Source: Cloacimonetes bacterium UBA5284
GTDB taxonomy: Bacteria; Cloacimonadota; Cloacimonadia; Cloacimonadales; Cloacimonadaceae
Assembly (NCBI GenBank): GCA_002410505.1
Contig: DHSO01000020.1
Location: forward strand, 1-12,030
Reading direction: 5' to 3'
Length of the DNA: 12,030 nucleotides
Under the pieces are notes generated by a model that ran no database searches, was not told the origin of the DNA, and was given only the letters and a program-made list of their open reading frames with translations. Numbering within the stretch: position 1 is the first letter of the stretch; each line of letters starts with the position of its first letter. The position numbers were made by a program, and so were the translations under genes. Positions 6,617 through 12,030 of the stretch are shown in pieces.

Positions 6617-9600
6617 TTAAAAATCTTCCGAAAGGCTGAGGTATATCTGAGGTTTGCTGATCCTCGATAAATCCGTGAGCCATGCTACATCCAGCTTTAA
6701 AACAAAATAACCGAGATTGAATCTGGGGCCAAAACCATAGCCGAGTTTGATGTCTTCCAATTTACCGTCGATGGCGCCACGGAAATGCTTGTCTTTATCC
6801 CACACTGCTCCGGCATCCACATATGCAGAGCCGCGAATGCTGCCCAAAGTGATGGGCAGGGGAAAGGCCATCGCCAGATAATCCACCAGCGGAAAACGAA
6901 GTTCTACAGTCGCCAGCACCTTTTTGCGGTTTGCCAGATTGTAATCCAGTGCGCGCACGCCGTAGTAACCACCCAAGGAAAAATAATCCGGATCATCGCC
7001 GGTGCTGATGCCTGCGTTGGCGCGCAGAGCCAAAGAATAACGCCTGCTAAAAAGAGTGTAACTGCGCAGATCCACATAGTTTGTGAAATAACTCAAGTCG
7101 CTTTTGGCAAAGCTTTTGCTGATGCTGTAGATGCCCTTGAAGCCCAAAAGCGGGCCGGTGGAGCCATAGCGCGCGTTGTCATAGACCAGATTGACCACCG
7201 GGGCATAGGCCAGAGTGTTGGCCTTGCCCACATCGTTCAGCCATTCTTCATTATAGATATCCTGGCTTACCAGGTAATCCCAGTGCATATCATATTCAAA
7301 GAACATGTTCTCCAGTTCCACGCGGGCAAAGCGGCTGAAAGGATAGCGCAGCAAGCCGTAGAGACCGGTTTGCCTTTGCCGCAAGCGATAGTATTGATAC
7401 CCGGAGCTGGTATTGTAACGGTAATATGCCTCATCATAGAGGTTGTATGTGCCTATGCCATAATCCATTCTATTTTTCAAATACAGATAAGAAAGCACGA
7501 AATTGGTCTTTTCCAGTTTGTCGGCAATTCCTACGCTGAGGCCGATGCCATGATCGCCCATGAGGTCACTGAAGCCCAATTCCACATTGCCAAAAGCGCC
7601 ATAGCTGGAGCTATATGCCACCCCTCCCCAAAAAGTGTCCAAAGCGAAGCGGGGCTTGTATTTCTGAATAGTGGGCGGATCACTGTGCGCAGATTCGGGA
7701 CGCTCATCCCAAGAGTAATTTGTGGAGATCAGAACGCTATCCGGTACCACAGGCTCAAATCCGCTGAGGAAGGGACGCCGGGCATCAGAAACCCGGTTGG
7801 GATTGGTATTACGAGGTATTTTTACCTTGTCTCGCGGACCGTATTTATCCAATTCATCGAAGTCTATCCGGGCAAGCAAATCATAGCCTTTATCGTAAAG
7901 GCTTGGGCTGGGAAAGTCCGTGTATTCAAGGTCTTCCGGCAGACCGCTCTCAAAGTAGATATCCCAGGCTCCATTAAAGTAATTTGACATCAGCAGGTAG
8001 TTGCCATCCTGGGAGATGTCTGCGTTGTAGATTCCGGATAGGATATTGCTGAGCGGGGCTATCCGCATCGTCTGCAGGTCTATTATCTCCAGATTGGTAA
8101 TATCGTTGCGGGCAGAGACAAAGACCAGCTTGTTGCCGTTATCGCTATAGAAAGGCTGAGTGCAATTGAAGGGGTAGCGGGTGATCTGCAACAACTGATC
8201 GCTTGCCAAGTTATACTCAAAGATGTCGCTGCTGTAATTGGCAAAATAGCCATAGCGCCGGGACTGTGGTATCTCGTCTCGTTCGGAACTGAAAGCAATT
8301 TTGCTGCCATCCGGGCTAAAGCGGGGCTGAGCGTCGTAAAAGCTGTCATTGGTCAATCTGCGCAATTCTTTGCTTTCGATGTGATACACAAAGATATCAG
8401 TTTGCATCTTGTGTTGAGCGCTGATCGCGATACTTTGTCCGTCCGGAGCCACGTCCAGTTCAAAGATCGCGCGCAATTCCGGGATGTCTATGGTTTCCAA
8501 TATCTTGGCTTTATCCGCGTCGAGGATGTGGATGCGGTCTCCATCTGCCGTTTTGGCATTGAATGCCAGGCGCTTGCCATCCGGGAACCAGCTTAGGTTT
8601 GTGCGCATATAGTAAAATTCTTCCATCTTGCCCGTGCGTTCACCGGTGATCAATTTGCGCGGTTTGGAGAATCCATGAGTTCCTGCTATCCAAACGCTGT
8701 AGCGGGCGCCGGCATCAGAGAAATAGGCATAGCGGCTGCCATCGGGACTGAAACGGGGGGAAAAATTGAAATAGGAGCCCTCTTCTTTGCTCTTGCTGCG
8801 CTTTTCATACTCTTCCTGAGGAATCTTGTGGCTGTTTACCAAAGGATAGTAATCTCGCTTCAATTGGAACTTCCAGCGCGATTCCAGATCGGCAAATTTG
8901 ATGCCAAAGACCCTTTTGGTGGCCTCTTCGGTGTTGTGCATGGTTCTTAAAGAATAGAAGTACTCACTCACCTTATCTCTGCCGTAAGTATCCGCTATAT
9001 AAGTGATAAAGCTTTCTCCAAGGCGATAAGCGATATAGCCTTCACCATAGTCCAGCCGGGGGAGATTGTCGTTCACCACCATGTCCAGGACGAACATATT
9101 GTTGTATTCATCCTCACCGCCGATGGAGAGAAATTCCGGCAAACCCTCGGAAAACCAGAAGGGGAAAGAGCTGGGTCGGAGAGAATCCAGAGCGTTTGTA
9201 ACCCGCTTGTCCAGCGCGTTTACGTAGGCATGGGTCAATTCATGCGCCAAAAGCTCTTCCAGATTGCTATAGCTGCCATCAAAGGGCACCACCACGCGGT
9301 TTCGGAGGCTTTCGGTGAATCCGCCTACACCCTCGGTGAGCAGCGGATAAATGATGTTTGTAACTTGAAATTCGCTCTTTGTGCTGTAGAAAACAATGGG
9401 GATGCGGCTGATAACAGGATACTTCAGGTCTGCCTTCAAGTAATAATAGATCTCCTCGGCCATCAAAGCGGCGGTTTTGCCAAAATCATCCTCACCTTTG
9501 GGAAAATAGATGTCGAAGTGCATGGTTTTCAAGACCGACCAGTCTTGCGGCACGGAGTTTACCTTGTTCTGACCAAAATTTACAGCTCCCAGCAAAGCCC

Positions 9601-9637
9601 AGGACAAGAGGAGCAGCGCAAGAATTAGCTTTTTCAT
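6617..9637 (-). CDS. Outer-membrane protein: zinc-peptidase (MA-like) + TolB-like propeller + Omp85-like barrel
   Basis: A 1006-aa secreted protein with a signal peptide (about 1-18, ending ALLGA). Residues 35-260 form a gluzincin-type peptidase domain: HELTH (132-136) supplies two zinc ligands and the catalytic Glu133, and E164 in FPFWFSEGLPEFL is the expected third ligand. Residues 290-560 hold about six PD40/TolB-type propeller repeats, e.g. PRFSPDGSRYAYFS (294-307), WFPDGKRLAF (350-359) and PRFSPDGSKIAFSS (438-451). Residues 665-1006 alternate aromatic and polar residues as in a 14-16-strand barrel, with an Omp85 loop-6-like GGYYGVRALDYN (889-900) and a terminal phenylalanine (SLSEDF), the usual outer-membrane assembly signal. 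No POTRA domains are seen. The barrel should sit in the outer membrane with peptidase and propeller in the periplasm; substrate unknown. The start follows AGGATGAT closely and lies 6 bp after the MCE gene stop. Confidence 0.85.
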   Translation of the reverse strand: MKKLILALLLLSWALLGAVNFGQNKVNSVPQDWSVLKTMHFDIYFPKGEDDFGKTAALMAEEIYYYLKADLKYPVISRIPIVFYSTKSEFQVTNIIYPLLTEGVGGFTESLRNRVVVPFDGSYSNLEELLAHELTHAYVNALDKRVTNALDSLRPSSFPFWFSEGLPEFLSIGGEDEYNNMFVLDMVVNDNLPRLDYGEGYIAYRLGESFITYIADTYGRDKVSEYFYSLRTMHNTEEATKRVFGIKFADLESRWKFQLKRDYYPLVNSHKIPQEEYEKRSKSKEEGSYFNFSPRFSPDGSRYAYFSDAGARYSVWIAGTHGFSKPRKLITGERTGKMEEFYYMRTNLSWFPDGKRLAFNAKTADGDRIHILDADKAKILETIDIPELRAIFELDVAPDGQSIAISAQHKMQTDIFVYHIESKELRRLTNDSFYDAQPRFSPDGSKIAFSSERDEIPQSRRYGYFANYSSDIFEYNLASDQLLQITRYPFNCTQPFYSDNGNKLVFVSARNDITNLEIIDLQTMRIAPLSNILSGIYNADISQDGNYLLMSNYFNGAWDIYFESGLPEDLEYTDFPSPSLYDKGYDLLARIDFDELDKYGPRDKVKIPRNTNPNRVSDARRPFLSGFEPVVPDSVLISTNYSWDERPESAHSDPPTIQKYKPRFALDTFWGGVAYSSSYGAFGNVELGFSDLMGDHGIGLSVGIADKLEKTNFVLSYLYLKNRMDYGIGTYNLYDEAYYRYNTSSGYQYYRLRQRQTGLYGLLRYPFSRFARVELENMFFEYDMHWDYLVSQDIYNEEWLNDVGKANTLAYAPVVNLVYDNARYGSTGPLLGFKGIYSISKSFAKSDLSYFTNYVDLRSYTLFSRRYSLALRANAGISTGDDPDYFSLGGYYGVRALDYNLANRKKVLATVELRFPLVDYLAMAFPLPITLGSIRGSAYVDAGAVWDKDKHFRGAIDGKLEDIKLGYGFGPRFNLGYFVLKLDVAWLTDLSRISKPQIYLSLSEDF

Positions 9638-9643
9638 ATCATC

Positions 9644-10543
9644 CTAAAATAAAGAGAATTTGATGTATTTGCGAGGATTCTTCTTGATGTCGCCAATGAG
9701 TGCATCCAGATTTTTGATCGATTCCAGCAGCTTCTCGTAGAGTTCATCTTCGCTTAGCAGTTTACCCGCGCTGCCACTGCCTTCAGAGAGGGCTTGAGCT
9801 TGGCGGTTCAGATTTGTGGAGAGCGCGCGCAGGCTGTCCAAAGTGCTATTTACCCTGTTCATGGTTTCCGGAGCCATAGCCAAAGTGTTTTGTAAGGGTT
9901 CGCTGCTTTCGGATACCAGTTTATTGGCTTGCAGCGTGAGGCTGTCCACTTTGCCGATCACTCCGGAAAGCTCTGTTTTCAGTTCCTCGAGGCTGTGTTT
10001 TGCGCTGCGCACGGTTGCGTTACTGTTTCTTAGCAGAGATTGTCCCAGATCCAGAAGTCCCCCATCGGCATCGATATCTGCCAGGATCTTATCCAGTTTA
10101 TTCAGCATCTGCCCTGCTTGAGCGATCATTGCCATCATGCTGGTGGGCTTTTCACCCCTCTGCTGATATGCCAGATCAAGGTAATTATCCGCTTTCACCG
10201 GCATTATATTCAGGCTTTTGCTGCCCATCAGGCTGTCCTCGATGTAAAATCGGCTGCCGGCGGGAATGCGGATATTCCGGGAGATTTTTCCACTTACCAG
10301 TATACCGTCCTTGTGCAGTTGAACACTTTTCACTCTGCCGGCTTCCATGCCGCGAAACATTATCTTGTCTCCCGTCTCCAAACCCATCACATCGGAAAAA
10401 ACCACTTGCAACACCTGTTGTTTCTTCATGGAAATCCGGTTTGTAAGCCACAGATAACCAAACAGCATGATCAGGAGTATCACAACGGTCCAGACGCCGG
10501 TCTTGATGCGTGTACTGCGTAGGTGTTGATAAAATTTTGCCAC
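9644..10543 (-). CDS. MlaD-family MCE-domain protein
   Basis: A 299-aa inner-membrane-anchored periplasmic lipid-binding protein, the substrate-binding part of MCE (Mla-type) lipid transporters. There is one N-terminal membrane helix (16-34), then the MCE/MlaD domain (about 43-116) with FSDVMGLETGDKIMFRGMEA (49-68) and SRFYIEDSLMGSKSLNI (97-113), then a long helical region (140-250) and a conserved tail GSGSAGKLLSEDELYEKL (255-272) ending KNPRKYIKFSLF, typical of FCB-group members. The start is a GTG at 10543-10541, with AAGG 7 nt upstream; the next ATG (residue 39) would delete the membrane helix. The permease (MlaE) and ATPase (MlaF) partners are not in the window and may be elsewhere or upstream. 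It lies 12 bp after the secreted GATase-like gene and 6 bp before the barrel protein. Confidence 0.9.
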   Translation of the reverse strand: MAKFYQHLRSTRIKTGVWTVVILLIMLFGYLWLTNRISMKKQQVLQVVFSDVMGLETGDKIMFRGMEAGRVKSVQLHKDGILVSGKISRNIRIPAGSRFYIEDSLMGSKSLNIMPVKADNYLDLAYQQRGEKPTSMMAMIAQAGQMLNKLDKILADIDADGGLLDLGQSLLRNSNATVRSAKHSLEELKTELSGVIGKVDSLTLQANKLVSESSEPLQNTLAMAPETMNRVNSTLDSLRALSTNLNRQAQALSEGSGSAGKLLSEDELYEKLLESIKNLDALIGDIKKNPRKYIKFSLF

Positions 10544-10555
10544 AGAGCCGCCTTC

Positions 10556-11827
10556 TTATGTTTTTAGTTTTTTCTTCTCTGCCGCGGGGAAGAGAATGTT
10601 GTTCAGGATCAGCCGGTAACCCGGGGAGTTTTTGTGCAGATCCAATATCGTTTCGGGATCTCCCACCATGTGCTGATAGTCTTCGGGATCGTGACCGCCA
10701 TAGAAGGTGAAAGTGCCTTTGCCCAAGTTGCCGTGAATGTACTTTACATCGCTCTGAGAAGGTACTTCCGCCAGGATGATTACGCTTTTCTTCACCTTAT
10801 CCCGAAAGAAAGAGGTGGTTTGCCCCATAAATCCGTTGATGATGTTTGTATGGCTTTGGGTCAGCATTGTGGGCACGGGATCGTATTTGGCAGAGAAATC
10901 GAAGAGCTGAAAATAGTCCCCCTCAGCACCGCGCAACTTGCTGTAGTCGCTGGCATCGATATCTGAAAATTCATATTCAAAAGGACTCGTCTTCAGCTTG
11001 AAGTTCTCAAAGGCGAAACAGCGATCATAATTCAGACGATCCCCATAATCCGCTTCGATGCCGTCACCGTCGATCATGGCATCAACCACATCTATTCCCC
11101 TGGCTGCCAAAGCGATATCGATGGTATCCACCGCTCCGCACATGGCAAAGAGAAATCCCCCGGAGCTTACAAATTCCCTGATCTTCAGGGCAATGTCGTG
11201 CTTCAGTTGCCACACTTTTTGATAGCCGTGTTTGGCGGCCATGGCCTCATTTACCTTTACGTCATTCTGATACCATTCGGTGTGACGATAGGAAGCGTAA
11301 AACTTGCCATATTGCCCGGTGAAATCTTCATGATGCAGATGCAACCAATCGTAATCGTTCAATTTTCCGCTAAGTACCTCATCATCCCAGAGCCGGTCGT
11401 AATCGATCTCCGCATATTCCAGCGCCATGCTCACCGCATCGTCCCAAGGCAAGGTGTTGGGTGGGATGTATACGGCGATCTTGGGCTCTTTCTCCAAGGT
11501 TACTGCCTCCATATTGGCTTCTTGAATCTCTTGATAGATGGCGGCTGTTTCTGCGGATGAAATGTTTTCATAGCGCACTCCCCGGATGTTGCAGATGGCG
11601 ATCGTCTCCGGTGCGCCCGGCATTAGAAAACTACCGCCCCTATAGTTCAGGAGCCATTTCACTGTCAACTGATTCTTCAAGGCTTCAAAGGCTACCCCAT
11701 ATGCTTTGAGATGGTTCGTCTGCCCGCGATCCATCGGGATCAGGATCTCGGCAACCGCGGCTTCTGCAATGAGCAAGATCAGTAACAGAAGAATAGCTGT
11801 TCTAAGGGCTTTGATTGGGTGGGGCAT
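10556..11827 (-). CDS. Secreted protein of the 'asparagine synthetase B'-labelled family (function unknown)
   Basis: A 423-aa protein with a signal peptide (1-26, cleavage after AVA). The mature start EILIPMDRGQTNHLKAYGVA and LLNYRGGSF (59-67) match a family that databases often name asparagine synthetase B in Bacteroidota and relatives. The real enzyme's features are missing: no N-terminal Cys2 glutaminase and no SGGxDS ATP-pyrophosphatase loop, and the protein is exported. What is visible is HLHHEDF (163-169), SSGGFLFAMCGAVD (221-234) with C230 in a nucleophile-elbow-like setting, GKGTFTFYGGHDPEDY (369-384) and a conserved end PGYRLILNNILFP. This layout hints at a class I glutamine-amidotransferase-like fold, which is inference. 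Its AAGGAG lies 13 nt before the ATG, farther than usual. It is the first gene of the leftward cluster. Confidence 0.8.
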   Translation of the reverse strand: MPHPIKALRTAILLLLILLIAEAAVAEILIPMDRGQTNHLKAYGVAFEALKNQLTVKWLLNYRGGSFLMPGAPETIAICNIRGVRYENISSAETAAIYQEIQEANMEAVTLEKEPKIAVYIPPNTLPWDDAVSMALEYAEIDYDRLWDDEVLSGKLNDYDWLHLHHEDFTGQYGKFYASYRHTEWYQNDVKVNEAMAAKHGYQKVWQLKHDIALKIREFVSSGGFLFAMCGAVDTIDIALAARGIDVVDAMIDGDGIEADYGDRLNYDRCFAFENFKLKTSPFEYEFSDIDASDYSKLRGAEGDYFQLFDFSAKYDPVPTMLTQSHTNIINGFMGQTTSFFRDKVKKSVIILAEVPSQSDVKYIHGNLGKGTFTFYGGHDPEDYQHMVGDPETILDLHKNSPGYRLILNNILFPAAEKKKLKT

Positions 11828-11885
11828 TGCTCGAACTCATCTCCTTTGTGGCATTTTTTACCATTGATATACCATGGTTCCTGTC

Positions 11886-11915
11886 ATTTTCCTGCATAGG
11901 CATGGATAATGTCAA
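11886..11915 (-). promoter_or_regulatory. Candidate promoter for the leftward gene cluster
   Basis: On the minus strand, a perfect -35 box TTGACA (11915-11910) is followed after 18 bp by GAAAAT (11891-11886, 4 of 6 to TATAAT). The start would lie about 50 bp before the ATG at 11827. An alternative is an extended -10-like TGGTATATC closer to the gene, which lacks a good -35. Neither is certain. Confidence 0.33.
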
Positions 11916-11979
11916 GGAAAATCTGCTTTTCGGCACCTGCGGCCGGCTCTTAGTGCGTAGCTGGCGACCATTTGAGAAT

Positions 11980-12027
11980 AGGCGGTACGGCGACCGCCTG
12001 AACAGTAGGGCGCTCATCGTAGCGCCC
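11980..12027. repeat. Two adjacent perfect 7-bp hairpins (REP-like intergenic element)
   Basis: AGGCGGT (11980-11986) pairs with ACCGCCT (11993-11999), and GGGCGCT (12008-12014) pairs with AGCGCCC (12021-12027). Both stems are 7 bp and GC-rich with 6-base loops, separated by 8 bases. GGCGACC in the first hairpin recurs at 11963-11969. There is no T-run on either strand inside the window, so simple intrinsic terminators are unlikely. The regular design suggests a repeated extragenic palindrome, continuing possibly past the right edge. Confidence 0.6.
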
Positions 12028-12030
12028 AGT

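Noticed and set aside
6785..7987. 400-codon open frame on the plus strand opposite the barrel domain
   Set aside because: It is antisense to a well-supported coding region, its translation has no recognisable domain, and it has no upstream ribosome-binding site; it is explained by the codon bias of the real gene.
11802..12017. 71-codon minus-strand frame upstream of the secreted GATase-like gene
   Set aside because: It runs through both hairpins and the candidate promoter, overlaps the start of the next gene in another frame, and has low-complexity Arg/Ser composition without a ribosome-binding site.

Overview
The window looks like a chromosomal segment of a Gram-negative (diderm) bacterium of the FCB group. 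Candidatus Cloacimonadota is my best guess. The reasons are an outer-membrane barrel protein, an MCE (MlaD-like) protein with the C-terminal tail typical of FCB members, a secreted protein of the family usually labelled 'asparagine synthetase B' in Bacteroidota and relatives, and moderate GC. The taxonomy is inference. No rRNA, tRNA, CRISPR array, insertion sequence or phage gene was seen.

Left part (1-1655, + strand). Bases 1-302 hold no certain gene: a possible 5' fragment of a minus-strand membrane-protein gene runs off the left edge, nothing was recognised in about 155-206, and 207-302 holds a doubtful 30-codon frame, a candidate promoter and an inverted repeat. Two GNAT-fold genes follow, a small GNAT acetyltransferase and a DUF2156 (LPG_synthase_C-like) protein, separated by 3 bp.

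Main part (1570-11827, - strand). Eight genes run leftward with almost no space between them. In transcription order they are: a secreted 'asparagine synthetase B'-labelled protein that lacks asparagine synthetase motifs; an MlaD-type MCE protein; a 1006-residue outer-membrane protein combining a zinc-peptidase domain, a TolB-like propeller and an Omp85-like barrel; leucyl aminopeptidase (pepA); znuA, znuC and znuB for high-affinity zinc import; and a membrane-anchored protein with a D-glucuronyl C5-epimerase C-terminal domain. Spacings are 12, 6, 26, 68 and 28 bp, then a 1-bp overlap and a direct abutment, so one or two transcripts are likely. The 68-bp gap before znuA is the only roomy place for an internal promoter.

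The first three gene products are envelope proteins (secreted, inner-membrane MCE, outer membrane). Two products are predicted zinc metallopeptidases and three others form a zinc importer, so zinc supply and envelope maintenance may be linked here; that is inference. The last minus-strand gene and the DUF2156 gene converge and overlap by 86 bp, with both reading frames looking real. The right edge (11828-12030) has a candidate promoter and two adjacent perfect hairpins that look like an intergenic repeat.
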